Positions 33,701 through 45,722 are shown, counted from the stretch's first letter. The stretch: DNA of 64,000 bases from Cephalotus follicularis (GCA_001972305.1 BDDD01001802.1:131554-195553); one strand, 5' to 3'. A program made the numbers and translations. The notes: generated from the letters alone by a model not told the origin.

Positions 33701-34990
33701 GCTAACGCACCAGGTACTGTTTCGGGCCTTATTTATGTTGGTAACCGTAGGGCTTATGCTTTGTATGATACTGGATCGACGCATTCGGTTGTAGCAAGGT
33801 CTTTTGTTCGGCATCTTGGGATGTCTCCTCAGTTGCTTGATCCAGCTTTGATTCTTTCGACCCCTACGGGTTCTTCTGTTGTGATATCTAAGTGCTTTTA
33901 TGCTTGTCCTCTTGTTTTCGATGATCGGGTTCGTGATGCGGACCTTTTGCCTATCGACATGTACGACTTCGATATGATTTTGGGAATGAACTGGTTGGAT
34001 TGTCATCGGGCTACGATCGACTGCTATGCTCAGAGAGTTCTGTTTGGGGATTTGAATAGTCTTGAGTTTGTTTTTCAGGGTTCACAGCCTAGGAAAGAAG
34101 GGAAAGTTATATCCGCTTTGAAACCTCGGAAGTTGGTAGCTAAGGGCGCTGAATGTTTCTTAGCTGTTGTGAAGGATGTCTCAAAGGTTGAGCCTCGCCT
34201 TGAAGACTATCCTGTGGTGCGAGAATTTTCTGATGTGTTTTCGGAAAAGTTACCGGGTTTGCCACCACAACGGGAAGTTGAGTTTACCATCGAAATCATT
34301 CCCGGGGCGGCACCTATATCTAAGGCACCTTACAGAATGGCACCGTTGGAACTGCAAGAGTTGAAAGAACAGTTGCAAGAGCTGTTGGATCGGGGTTTTG
34401 TTCGGCCTAGTGTTTCGCCGTGGGGTGCTCCGGTTCTTTTTGTAAAGAAGAAAGATGGGTCTATGAGGTTATGTATATACTACAGAGAGTTGAACCGAAT
34501 CACTATTCGGAACAAATACCCGCTACCTAGGATTGATGACTTGTTTGATCAACTCTAAGGTGCTCGGTATTCCTCGAAGATCGATTTGAGATCGGGATAT
34601 CATCAACTTCGGATAAAGGATGAAGATGTGCCTAAAACTACTTTCCGTACTCGGTATGGGCATTATGAGTTTTTGGTGATGCCTTTCAGACTCACTAATG
34701 CACCGGCAGTTTTCATGGATTTGATGAATAGGGTTTTTCATGAGTACTTGGATCAGTTTGTTATTGTGTTCATAGATGACATTCTTGTATATTCCAAGTC
34801 GAGGGAAGAGCATGAAGAACAGCTTCGCATTGTGTTGGGGATTCTGAGGAAGAATCAGTTATACATGAAGTTCTCAAAGTGTGAGTTCTGGTTGGAACAG
34901 GTGGCGTTTTTGGGTCATATGGTTACAGTTGAAGGTATCTGTGTGGATCCTACTAAAGTTAAGGCTATTACTAAATGGTCGAGACCTACC
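33701..34990 (+). pseudogene. Element E protease and reverse transcriptase
   Basis: The protease active site is [15 protein letters not shown] (33766 on), with [10 protein letters not shown] as its second signature. The linker has [16 protein letters not shown] follows: [53 protein letters not shown] at 34556 stands where relatives have Gln. RT continues in the frame open from 34586, with [21 protein letters not shown] and the catalytic FIDDILVYS near 34770-34796, then [10 protein letters not shown]. One stop is the only defect seen in these two domains. Confidence 0.9.
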
Positions 34991-35587
34991 ACAGTGACGG
35001 AGGTTAGGAGTTTCTTGGGTTTGGCAGGATATTATAGGCGGTTTGTGGAAGGCTTTTCCTCTATAGCCTTACCACTTACTCAGCTTATGAGGAAAGGAGC
35101 GAAGTTTGAATGGAATGAAGATCGAGAAGCAAGCTTTGGGAAATTGAAGAATGGTCTTGTGTCAGCACCAATTCTTCGTTTACTGTCTGGGTCGGGTGGA
35201 TACCGGATATACAGCGATGCTTCTAAGAAGGGTTTGGGGTGTGTTCTGATGCAACACGGTCATGTGATAGCTTATGTTTCGAGACAGTTGAAGCCTTATG
35301 AAATGAACTATCCTACACATGATCTCGAGTTGGCAGCGGTAGTGTTTGCGTTGAAGATTTGGAGGCACTACTTGTATGGAGAAACTTGTGATGTCTTTAC
35401 CGATCATAAGAGTCTCAAGTACATCTTTACGCAGAAAGAGTTGAATATGCGTCGGAGAAGGTGGTTAGAACTTCTGAAAGACTATGATCTGAACATTCAC
35501 TACCATCCTGGTAAAGCAAATGTGGTAGCTGATGCTCTTAGTCGGAAGAGTTTTGGGAGTGTAGCGGCCTTGCTTACTCAGCCGTAG
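34991..35587 (+). pseudogene. Element E RNase H
   Basis: Continues the RT frame. It has the connection segment [19 protein letters not shown], then RNase H with catalytic residues in [10 protein letters not shown] (Asp), [10 protein letters not shown] (Glu), [10 protein letters not shown] (Asp) and [10 protein letters not shown] (Asp). All four are present. The frame stops at TAG 35585-35587, where Gln would be expected. Known role: removes the RNA strand during reverse transcription. Confidence 0.9.
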
Positions 35588-36301
35588 TTGATAGCTGATA
35601 TGGAGCGGATGGATTTACATTTGTATGTTCGGGGTTCTGAAGGTAGTTTTGCTGCGATGAATGTTGAGCCTACTCTTGTATCTCGGATTAAGACATCTCA
35701 GAGTGTTGATGGTGAGCTTTGGGCCTTAGTCCAGAATGTTGAAAAGGGTAAACAATCAAAGTTCCGTATGGATGAGCATGGTGTGATATGGCTGGGTAAT
35801 CGGTTGTGTTTTCCATCAGATTCTTCTATCAGAGATGCTGTTTTGTCTGAGGCACACAGTTCTCCATTTTCTATACATCCGGGTTCTACGAAAATGTATA
35901 GAGACTTGAAGAAGAATTTCTGGTGGAATGGAATGAAAAAGGATGTTGCGGAGTACGTTGAGAAGTGTTTGATCTGTCTGCAGGTAAAGATTGAACACCA
36001 GCGTGCTAGTGGTTTGTTACAACCCTTGGAAGTTCCGGTATGGAAATGGAAAGTATATCGATGGACTTTGTTACGGGTTTGCCGAGAACTTTCAGAAAGC
36101 ATGATGCTATCTGGGTAGTAGTGGATCGATTGACTAAATCGTCTCACTTCTTGGCTATCCGAGAAGACTATTCGGTTGACCGTTTGGCTGAGGTGTTTCA
36201 GCAGGAGATAGTGAGACTGCATGGGACTCCGGTATCCATTGTTTCGGATAGGGATCCTCGTTTCACTTCACGGTTTTGGAAAGGGTTTCAGAAAGCTTGG
36301 A
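35588..36301 (+). pseudogene. Element E integrase, truncated
   Basis: The zinc-binding HHCC domain is present (EAHSSPFSIHPGSTKMYRDL, EKCLICLQVKIEH), followed by a frameshift near 36045. The core continues in the 36040 frame with [11 protein letters not shown] and [12 protein letters not shown], the first two catalytic Asp. The catalytic Glu, the C-terminal domain and the chromodomain are missing, because at 36301-36302 the sequence jumps into the 3' LTR at the position equivalent to 29898. Confidence 0.9.
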
Positions 36302-38803
36302 AATATTCCTTAATTCTTTTATTATTATTCTTTTATCTTTAAAATCCATAATTCCTTTTTCTATTATTCCTTTAATTTCTTTTTTTCTTATTTTAGCATT
36401 TTCTTCAACTCTCTTCCTACTTCCTTCCACCATCTCCTTCTTTCCAGCAAATCCCACCATCAAATGCCATGTTAGAATCTCTCTTTTTCTATATCTAAAT
36501 CCAGAAAAGTTCCCTCCTTCTCCCTTTTGTCAAATCTTGTCTCCTCCTTTCTTCATTATTGGGTGCCATTGCCATTTTTATATGATGCCACCATCCTTAT
36601 TGCAAACCAATCCGAATCTGCCTCGTTTGTGTGAAATAATCTGCTGTGTAAATCATTCTTCAAAGTTCAAGAGGTAATCTCAACCCTTAATTGATTCTTT
36701 TGGGTTAAATTCTCTTAGTTTGCTATGTATGTCTAAAAATACCATGGTTTTGTATTCTTCTTTCTTTGTTTCTGTTCACAGCCGAATTGTGTGTTGTGTT
36801 TGTGTTCCTCCTACTATTTGCTGGGTTCCTTAACATCACTACAGGTCAGTGAATTCATTCCCTTTAATTATATTTTTGTTTCAATGGCTTACTTTGAGTT
36901 TTTGTGCTCTTAGTGTCTTGGGGTCTTTGATTCTTGTCTAAACATGTTGTCATTGTGTTAGTGATGTTATCTGCACGTTTTATGCACCTATATATGTCAC
37001 AAACAGAGTCTATAACATCTGCAATCAATAAGACACAAAATCTGGACATGTTCATGCATTGTCTCCTTACTTCCTCTTGCAAGTTAAATCATGGAAAGGT
37101 CGTTTCCTTGTCAAATTTGTGTTTGTAAATCACCTACAAGTCATATATAATCATATGTTTATGTCCATATGTCTCTAGTTTAATGTAGAAATCATTTGAA
37201 CCATTTTCAGTAGCAAATCGTCGGATTTCCAACTCTTCTGTCGCCCAGAACAGCCGACTGTCTCAGTGGACAGTCGATTGGAATGGTTGTGTAGTCGACT
37301 GGATTGAAGAACACAGTCGAATACCTGCATTTTTGGTTGAGTAGTCGACTGTTCATATTATCCAGTCGACTGCCAAGCCTCTCCAGTCGTCTGGACCCCT
37401 GTTCTAGTCGACTGTTATGCCCTGGAATGTGCTGTTTTCAACTGTTTTGATTCGTTTGACCCCCGAATCGATCCGAATCTTTTCCAAAACTTTTATGAGT
37501 TTGTTTAATGCTTCTAATTTGTTTTAGACTCTTATACATATGATTTTTAATGTCTTTATAGATTGTTGTTCTTGAAGTGGATTCCGTTTAAAATTGTCTA
37601 TTCGTAAGTACTTTGCAAGCGCATAAGGTAAGGATTTTCTGTTCCTTGGCTATCTGACATTCAAACTGAAACTGTTTTGATTAACATCTTCGTTTATGAA
37701 ATCAATGATGTATCATGATTTTGATACGTTTCGAATTTAAGTTGGTTTGACATTTTAATTTATTCCGACTTTATCTATACGATATGTTATGGTACGATAT
37801 GTTAGGATACGATATGTTATGATATGATATGTTAGAATACTGTTGTGAGCAGTTTTTGAATATGTTTGTGAAAAAATATTTATGTGATTTAAGTTGATTT
37901 TGATAAATCAATTATTTTAAATTAAATACTGAGTATTGTACCCACCTATGGGGCGTATCCATAGGCACGTCGTGGGCCTGGCACGGGGACGTGACACTTC
38001 CGTAGCGGTGTGATTAGACTACGGCGTCTCTGAGTGTATAAACGAATCCCATGAGGTGGATTTGTGGATCCGCTATGTGATAGAGGCGTATGAATCGATT
38101 CTAGTTTATGTGATGAATTCAGATATGTGATCCGAAGTGTGATCGGACATGTGTATGTGAGAACTGACTGTGTAGTGCCATACACTTCAATTCTAGTGGG
38201 CATGTGGAATTAGCTACTCCCTTGCCAGAATTTATGATATGTGATATGAATATGGCTCAGTATGATTTAAACAATTATGATTTCGATGTTTCATAATTGT
38301 TTCGAAAGATATGGAATTGTCATTTGAGTATGATTAAACTGTTTTATCTATTAAAGATTTATGTTACGTTATTATTGGATTATTAACGTTTTTAAATTAC
38401 CGTTTACTATTTTAATTCCCTTATCCGTAATGAGGTTTGCTCAGCCGCGTTTTTGTTTCCATGCGGCAGGTTTTCTGGAGCAGCGGGGGAAAGTGTGATT
38501 GAGTGATAACCACCCTATGTGTTGGATCCTTAGGAGAGTGATCCATATGTTATGTTTAGTGGTCTGAAACATTGATTTTATGTTTTATGTTTTAAATTGG
38601 AACTGATTTATGTTTTGAATTTTCCGCAACCACTTAATATGTTAAATGTTAAGTTTTAATGTTTGGATAAGACTGCCACATTTTCGGCTGTTATTGGCTA
38701 ATAAAGCAAACTTATGATTTGTTAAGAAATGTATATGCTTAGATAGTTAATGTTACGTATGATATGACCCTGTGACGACTCCCGCCGTTCCGGGGGTGTT
38801 ACA
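36302..38803 (+). mobile_element. 3' LTR of element E (lacks first 252 bp)
   Basis: Aligns with 29898-32390 and ends GGGTGTTACA followed by TSD TATAA. Its palindrome array starts at 37251, 37271, 37292, 37314, 37342, 37363, 37384 and 37405, the same spacing as the 5' copy. It has one more GATATGTTA unit near 37783-37845, and hairpin 37945-37965 is intact. No gene is present. Confidence 0.92.
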
Positions 38804-39498
38804 TATAATCAATCACACAGTCAACAATCCACAATAACCATGCAATCATCAATGATCATCTACTAATTTTGAACTCAAAATTGCATGTATATAATCCCTA
38901 CCTTAGATTCCAAGTTAAGAATCGAAGTCTACATCTTTAAGCTTTATCGACTAGTAGCTTTGAGCTCACAGGTTCGGTCAAGTAGCCATAAAATCAAGGT
39001 TTGAGCTTCAAGATTTCCAAGATTTTGTCCAGCCCAACAATGGAGGATATGGTTTCCTCTCTCCTTTGTTTGGTTTCCTTCACTGTTTCTCGCTCTTTCT
39101 TTTCTATTTTTCTTTCTCTTTTGTTTCTGACCAGGTCTGGGTGAAGAAGGAGATGAGGGCGCGTGTTTTATGAATGTTTTTCACTCTCTTTCCCTCACCC
39201 GCATGCATGCCCCATGTGCATGATGCTAGGCTCTTCCCTCTCTATTTCACCTGCCGCATGACACCCATGTGTCATTGTCTCTCTTCCATTTTATCAGGGC
39301 AGGCCTGGGTAACTGATGGCATGTCTAACATGCCATCCCTGGTTTGGTAATGCGCTCGAATAGTGGTCAACACCTGCGCCCTTCACACGTTTTTTGACAG
39401 TGTTCTAATCCACATGTTGTTCATCTTTAAGCGTTGACGCTTTCATCTTGGCGTCGACGCTTAAGGCAATAAGTTATACGCGTGCCTTACTTTCATAG
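38804..39498 (-). mobile_element. 3' LTR of element J, fragment 2
   Basis: Continues the J LTR after E (TSD TATAA at 38804-38808). It holds CCCTACCTTA at 38897-38906, an AAGGTAGGG-type motif on the minus strand as in C, D, H and I. It also has a GCATGACACCCATGTGTCA segment near 39255, and GCGTTGACGC / GCGTCGACGC at 39431-39470. It is interrupted at 39499 by G. No gene is present. Confidence 0.82.
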
Positions 39499-40673
39499 TA
39501 TTGGGTTTCATCTAACAATCCTGGTTTTGATGGTAACAAAGCAACAAACGTGTTTGCTAATATGAAAGAATGAATAAAGATAATCAAAACGTGCAAAAAC
39601 TAGACAAAGCGCCGACGGTTTGTATATAAGTGGCAGCGCTTAAGGGCAAACCGACGAGGTCATTGGACAAAGCTTCAACGGTTGATAGAACAAAATTGGT
39701 TAAAGCGCCGACGGACTAATGGAAAGCGTTAGCGGTTTGGACTAAGGCGTCAACGCCTAAGAGCAATGTATCAGTGGTTAAAAACATAAGCTTTCAAGAT
39801 CATTTGAGGGACTGAAAGCAGGGACGCTCTTAAGTAAGCATCAGCGCTTGAAGCAAAAGAGTCAATGCTCAGAACAAGGCGTCAACGGTTGGTGCAAGAA
39901 ATTAAAATTAATATGTACAACAGTAACATAAGCATCGACACTAGTGTTACTCCGTCGATGCTTTGCGCACGGGCAGAAATTAACTAGACCATTCTTTGAG
40001 CGTTGTTTCAATCACAACAAGTTGCAATGCAACTCCAACGGCCAAATAACTTCATCAACGGCTAGAATAAAAAAAAATCTGTACATACAAGCCAAGAATC
40101 AATATCAAAGTACTTCTTCATCAACTTACAAAGAAACCTTCATCATCTTAGAAGACAAGAACATCAAGGGAGAAAACCTTCCACTTTCATATATATATAT
40201 CAAAGCTTGTGTCAAGCACTTTTAGCATTTTCAAATAAAACCTTTGAGAGGTTATTTGTAAACACAAAACCATCCATTACAAATCTTTCATTATAAAAAG
40301 GGGAGCAAACCCTTAGTGAGATAATCAAGGGAAGTGAACCCTTAGTAGGATTATCACGGGGGGTGAACCCGGTGGGGAGTGAACTCTTGGAAGGTGTTTC
40401 TTTGATTTGCACCCGTAACCCAAAATCAAAGGGTACTAGTGGTTTCTAGTGGAATCTCAAGGAGCTACCTTGGGAAAAGTGGACGTAGACAAGAGTTAGC
40501 CGAACCACTATAAACTTCGTTTGCAATCTTCTAACCCTATCTCTTTACTTAATATTGTTTGTTTATTTGCATTGTTATTAAGTGTTCTCGTATGCTTGCT
40601 TACATTCACAGTCTAATTTGTATTTTTCGTAAACCACAAATATCTCTTTAGAGGTGGCCATTAAGGACCTACA
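39499..40673 (+). mobile_element. LTR1 of array G
   Basis: 1175 bp. It begins TATTGGGTTTCATC, with an A where LTR2 and LTR3 have TGTTGG, and ends GGACCTACA. Palindrome-like cores of the GCGCCGACGG type lie at about 39611, 39632, 39650, 39674, 39707, 39728, 39749 and 39770; the last three steps are 21. A short minisatellite with repeated GTGAACCC(TTAG) lies at 40300-40395. The AT tract is short (about 40188-40200). The open frame at 39944-40225 is in the LTR and not a recognised gene. Confidence 0.87.
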
Positions 40674-40674
40674 A

Positions 40675-40688
40675 TTGGTATTAGAGAG
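40675..40688 (+). promoter_or_regulatory. Primer binding site of G, unit 1
   Basis: TTGGTATTAGAGAG follows the LTR end directly. It differs from TGGTATCAGAGC by a T in the middle and the final base. The second unit has the same site at about 56648, with one further change. Confidence 0.75.
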
Positions 40689-40728
40689 GTAGATTCATTA
40701 TTCTTAATTGTTAGAGTCTTAAAGATCC

Positions 40729-42356
40729 ATGGAAACTTCTATGAATCTAAACGTAGGATTAGAAGGATCATCCATAACTAGACCTCCTTTCTTTGACGAA
40801 AATAATTATAGTTTTTGAAAAACTAGAATGACCATATTTTTACAATCCTTAGACTATAAATTATGGCACATTATTGTTAATGGTCCTAGGATTCCCACGA
40901 GAACGGTAGAAGGAGTAGTTTCTTCAAAACCCGAAAATGAATTTAACGATAATGACTTTAGAATGCTTCAATTAAATTCAAAGACTAAACATGTTTTGTT
41001 TTGTGCCATGGGTCCAAATGAGTTTAATCGCATTTCTTCTTGTGATTTACCTAAAGAAATGTGGGACTTATTAGAAGTTTCTTATGAAGGCACTAATAGA
41101 GTAAAGGAATCAAAAATAAGAATGCTTGTACACGAATATGAATTGCTTATGATGCATGATAATGAAAATATCAGTGATATGTTTTCTCGCTTTACTACGA
41201 TTATTAATTCTCTTAAAAATCTTGGGAAATGTTATCCTAACCAAGAACTTGTTAGGAAGATTTTAAGGTGCTTGCCAAGAATTTGGGCACCAAAGGTAAC
41301 GGCTATTGAGGAAGCTGAGGACCTCACGACTCTTACTCTCGGGCAACTTCTTGGATCCTTAATGACTTATGAGACTACAATGAAAAATCATGAAAATTAG
41401 GTGACAAAGGTGAGACCGACTATTGCTTTAAGATCCTCAAAGGAAGAAAGTGAGAGTGATGAAAATGGTTATATGGCTCTTATCACAACTCAATTTAAGA
41501 AGTTCCTCAAGAGTCAAAAAGGTAAAAAGGCTTTCAAAAAGAGGTTCCCTCAAAATGAAGAATCAAGGAAAAAGGAATAGCTAACTTGCTTTGAGTGCAA
41601 CAAACCGGGTCATTTCAAAAGCGAGTGCCCAAGTCTTAAAAAGAAAGAGAAATTAAAGAAAAGTAATGAGCACTCCAAGAAGAAGAAAGCAATGGCAGCA
41701 ACTTGGGATGATAATGATCCCTCAAGCTTCGATGAAGAGAGTGATGAAGAAATAGCCAACATCGCTTTCATGGCAATTGAGGAGGAGGAAGAAGATGAGG
41801 TAAATTTTTCTTTTGATGAATTACAAGATGCCTATGAGAATTTATTTAATGAATATAAAAATGCTTGTTTGAAGAATAAATCTCTCAAGAAAGATGCTAT
41901 TTCAATGTCAAAAGAAATTGAAACTCTTAAGAATGAGTATAGTAACTATATAAATGAGATTGAAATTTTAAATATTTCTTTGAAATTGACAAATGATTTT
42001 AAGGATGAAAATGAAAATTTGAAACTTGAAATTGATGCTTTAAAGAAAACCTTTGCTAAGTTTTCAAATAGTAGCGACAAATTGGATAATCTTTTGGGTC
42101 TTCAAAGATGTGTGTTTGACAAAGCCGGTCTAGGCTATGAAGAAATGAAAAATGTCAAACACTTTAAAAATTTCTTTGTTAAGAAAAATGAGATCAAAAT
42201 TTTTTAAAACTATTGTGGTAAACAAGGATATATCTCTACTTCTTGTGTTCATAAAAAGAATTCAGGCTTTGTTAAAACGAGAAAAATTTGGGTTCCCAAA
42301 GTTACCTTTGTACTAAATTACAAGGACCCAAGTTCACTTGGGTACCAAAAGCCTAA
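40729..42356 (+). pseudogene. gag: G unit 1 gag (Sirevirus-like)
   Basis: Starts at ATG 40729 (METSMNLNVGLEGSS). The copia gag core has LWHIIVNGPRIP, KEMWDLLEVSYEG, ENISDMFSRFTTIINSLKNLGK and ILRCLPRIWAPKVTAIEEA. A CCHC knuckle CFECNKPGHFKSEC lies near 41591. An acidic stretch and coiled-coil-like Lys/Glu/Asn-rich segment follow, ending in RKIWVPK and then WVPKA-type sequence at 42356. Breaks: TGA at 40816 (Trp in unit 2), TAG at 41398 and near 41578, TAA at 42205. The long C-terminal extension after the knuckle is typical of Sirevirus gag. No protease follows. Confidence 0.85.
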
Positions 42357-42822
42357 ACTTTGTTTTTGTAGGTGTACTTAAAGTCAAAATGTCCAAGTAC
42401 ATTTGTTGGAGAGAAAAGCTTTTATTGAGGGGGAGGTAATGATATGAATGTTATAATTAGAATTTGTTTACACTTAATACATTAATCCTTTCTTTAACAT
42501 TTTTTCAACTTTCAATTAGTATCACTTTATCTTTCAAAAGGTATCACTTTTATGTTGTCAAATTGGTATCAAAGTTGTAAACTTAAAATTATTCTCTCTG
42601 TGCTAACAAAAAGGGGGAGAAAACACATGTTAAGGGGGAGTTGATAAAAGTAGTATTGGTATAATGAGCATGTTGAAAAATATCTTAATGGATGTATTAA
42701 GGGGGAGCTTAACTAAGGGGGAGTTTGTCATTTTAAATTTTTGATATGTGTTAAATTTCTATTATCTTTGTTGTTGATGCGTTTTATTGTAAATGTTTTG
42801 TCATCATCAAAAAGGGGGAGAT
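42357..42822 (+). promoter_or_regulatory. Multiplied polypurine tracts, G unit 1
   Basis: A 466-bp non-coding stretch with six AGGGGGAG tracts at about 42428, 42610, 42633, 42700, 42716 and 42813; the last abuts LTR2 (TGTTGG at 42823). Repeated PPTs upstream of the 3' LTR are a described hallmark of Sireviruses. Confidence 0.85.
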
Positions 42823-42907
42823 TGTTGGCTTTTATCTAACAATCCTGGTTTTGATGATAACAAAGCAACTAATGTGTTTGCTAATATGAAAGAATGAATA
42901 AAGATAA
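42823..42907 (+). mobile_element. LTR2 of array G, fragment a
   Basis: The first 85 bp of LTR2 (TGTTGGCTTTTATC...), ending in GATAA, the target site of solo LTR H. Confidence 0.88.
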
Positions 42908-43412
42908 TGTCACGCCCCGGTTTCAGGTAGACACGCATAAAAGTGGTAAAGGAAATTAACATTAAGATTCAGCTCATGCAAAAACCATAAAAATTAAACT
43001 TTTCAACAGATATCAGTTGCGGAAGCATTAAACTCATAAGCTGAAAACACGTAACGTGCATCCCATACTGCACGCTACTCAATACAAGTCTGTCATAGTT
43101 AAAAGCCCACAAAACGGAGCGTGATAACAGTACATTATCCAAACCAGCATTAAACATAAACCAATAGATACGGTACATAAGCATCCTTTACTACAAAACC
43201 AACTTATTACAACCCAGATGAACATAAACCCAACAGAAACCTAAAAGGCTTGTTCTTCGTCCCTGCTAGACCACCACTGGTCCAGTGCATCAATCTGTAA
43301 AGTAGGGGTTAGCCTTTGTCCTCACTCAGCTAATTCATAAAAGTAGTTGGGATCAACATTACATGCATGTCATGAAATGTATGCGTAGATGATGCAATAC
43401 AATAAAAAATAC

Positions 43413-43443
<31 letters not shown>

Positions 43444-45722
43444 AGTTAGCAGTACAGTAAAATAACCATAGGGACATATATACAAAAATGTATGTATGCA
43501 ACAATAGTATAGTAGTAGTCCGGCCAGGGCTTCATCAATAGGCACAGTAGTGTTCGAAAAGGACTAACAAGCAGTACAGTAAGTCCACAAAGGGACCACA
43601 AACAGGTAGGCAGTAAGTGTAACACCGCCAACTCCTGGCCCCACGTTACACTCCCACTTCGGTCCCTACCCCAGGTAACCAAGCAAGACAACAGTACAGT
43701 ACAGTGAGTTACCCAGACAACTCCTGGCTCCTAGGTCAACCTTGCCACTAGCCTGCGCTGGCAGTCTCCGCCATGCAACCAGTGGCTCAAGCACAACCAT
43801 ATAAAATTCATAGAGCAAACAGTGAATAGTCATAGTAAACAGTACAGTAATGATCGTTAGATCAACAACAGGTAGTTTATTTCAAATTATTTTCGAAAAT
43901 GATATCATTTGAAATATGTATTTCTAATAGATAGAGAATACTTTAAACAATTCAGTAGTGGAAATCGCTTTCCAGTTTGTTCGAAAATAGGATATTAACA
44001 AATATATATTTTCGTACTCAAAATAGTGTATTCCGAGTTCACATATGCATTTCTAAATATGACAACTTAGAAATCATAAACGATTTATAGACAGTCAATA
44101 AACAGGCAGTAAACAGTGTATATGCAATGCATACAAATGCCCAAATGAATCCTAACAGAAGTTGGGATCGTTTCGTATCGTTATATAAGAAAACTTCCAA
44201 AAAGTACAAGAAGGCGACAAAGTCCATTATTAGGCATCGATGTCTTTGTCCCTCAGCGTCGACGCTCAAGTCCTTAGCATCAGCGCTTTCCACTATTGAA
44301 GATGTCGATGTCCATCTTTATACGCATCGACGCTCAAGGTATGTAACCTTAAACATCAGCGCATTGCTCAATTCGTCGATGCCTTAAGGTAGGAACCTTA
44401 GGCGTCGACGTATAATACGTCAATATCCAAGCAGATAACCCAAAGGAATCGATGTTCCTAAAAGGCGTCGACGTGTTTCGAGCACCAGTCGTCTTCTTCC
44501 TCATGACGTAACAAATAGTAGCTAACATAGTCCATATACATGCAGGACAACATGAAATCAAGCCATAAAACCAACATGCAGATACATATCACATACCCAG
44601 TATAACATGGCATTGACCCAGTGATAAAAAAAATAGTTCAATAATCATGTAATCTATGCACAGAACCATAGTCCAGACATGAAAATTAATCTCAAGAATA
44701 CGATTATGGATTACCCTACCTTTTTGTTCAAAGTTAGGAACTAGAAAGCCCACCTCTTTAAGTCCTAGAACCAGTCACAGCAGCTCCAAGGATTTCCCCA
44801 TTGCTGCTAGCCCACAAGCTTCAAGGCTCAAGCTCTAAATTGCTCAACAATGGTGGAGGTTCCCTTTCCTTCTCTCACTGGTTTCAAACCTTTTTCTTTT
44901 CACAAGTGTTTCAGCAGGAGAGAGGTGAAGGAGAAGGTGCTTTTAAGCTGATGGTTCCCTTCTATTTCTTCCTCCCTGCCTTGAATGCACTCTCACACCC
45001 ACACACCTGTTCTCTTTCCTTCCCCCGTTTTTGTTCTTTTCTTCCTCTGAGTTTTTGTAGGTCACATGTGTCTAGGGAACTTCCACCCCTGCATGCAATA
45101 GTTGAGCTCGTTTCTCAGCCCTTGTCTCAGCTCTCACGCCAGAGAATGCCACACTCCCTCTAACCGTCCATTGCATGCACACATGTCCCTCTCTTATTTT
45201 CACTTGTTGCATGCTATCACAGGTGTCACCCTTACCCTCACAACTTCATTCATGCAGGTCAGGGAGCCATATGCATGCTCAACACTTCCCATTTCGCGCC
45301 TCAAGGTGCCTGAAAAAGGCCCTAAATCATTTCCCTTTGCACGTTATTCTGTCAGCAGAAGAACGTGCCTCACATTCGATGTTATGCATCGACGTCGTCT
45401 TTAGACGTCGATGTATTTTCCCTTTTTACACGAGGACATCGATGTTCTCGCTTGCATCAACGTGCATGCACATGCAGTTACGTGCGTCTCTTTGTTTCAA
45501 AGGCATCGATACGTTCAAAAAGGCGTCGATGCGTTTTACCCAAAATAGCACCGTTTTACTTCAAATTGCCCTTTTAACATTTCTTTAACATTTTTTATTC
45601 CAAAATCAATATCATTAGAGTTTGGAAAACATCATCGAAGTTGGGAATTTAATTATCCTCATTAATATCACGATAAGGTTTCAAATTGAAATACTACAAT
45701 AATGAAAATCCCGGGCGTTACC
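42908..45722 (-). mobile_element. Solo LTR H (chromovirus, antisense)
   Basis: 2815 bp from TGTCACGCCCC to GGGCGTTACC with TSD GATAA at 42903-42907 and 45723-45727. There is no internal sequence, so it is a solo LTR left by recombination. Read on the minus strand, long parts align with the LTR of element I, such as the stretch around TTGTATGCATTGCATA and the CACTGTTTACT-rich part. Its palindromes are GCGTCGACGC / GCATCGATGC (44236-44410 and 45388-45531), not CAGTCGACTG. A TTAGCC..AGCTAA hairpin lies at 43309-43333 and an AT tract at 43421-43443. The frames at 43446, 44127, 44801 and 45175 are not genes. Confidence 0.92.
44236..44410. repeat. GCGTCGACGC palindrome array, solo LTR H
   Basis: Cores lie at about 44236, 44258, 44279, 44304, 44326, 44355, 44375 and 44404 (steps 22, 21, 25, 22, 29, 20, 29). 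They include GCGTCGACGC at 44256 and CATCGA forms. A looser second cluster lies at 45388-45531 (45388, 45407, 45438, 45456, 45505, 45525). Confidence 0.78.

Larger units (their letters stand above)
29646..38803 (+). mobile_element. Element E: chromovirus-like gypsy element, pol 3' deleted
   Basis: Bounded by TGTAATACCC and GGGTGTTACA with a 5-bp TSD TATAA at 29641-29645 and 38804-38808. It has a 5' LTR 29646-32390, PBS, gag-pol from 32561, and a 3' LTR that begins internally at 36302. The deletion removed the integrase C-terminus, the chromodomain, the PPT and the first 252 bp of the 3' LTR. It is inserted in the LTR of element J. The two LTRs are very similar, so it is relatively young. Confidence 0.93.

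Noticed and set aside
32840-34813. Antisense frames opposite element E gag-pol
   Set aside because: Mirror frames of a strongly coding strand; no domain is recognisable.
42600-42822. G-quadruplex cluster
   Set aside because: The G runs are the repeated PPTs of a Sirevirus. Spacing between runs is too large for a single quadruplex.
44801-45588. Overlapping frames of 100-137 codons in H as a gene
   Set aside because: They lie in a solo LTR in CT-rich sequence. Similar pyrimidine-rich frames recur in other LTRs.
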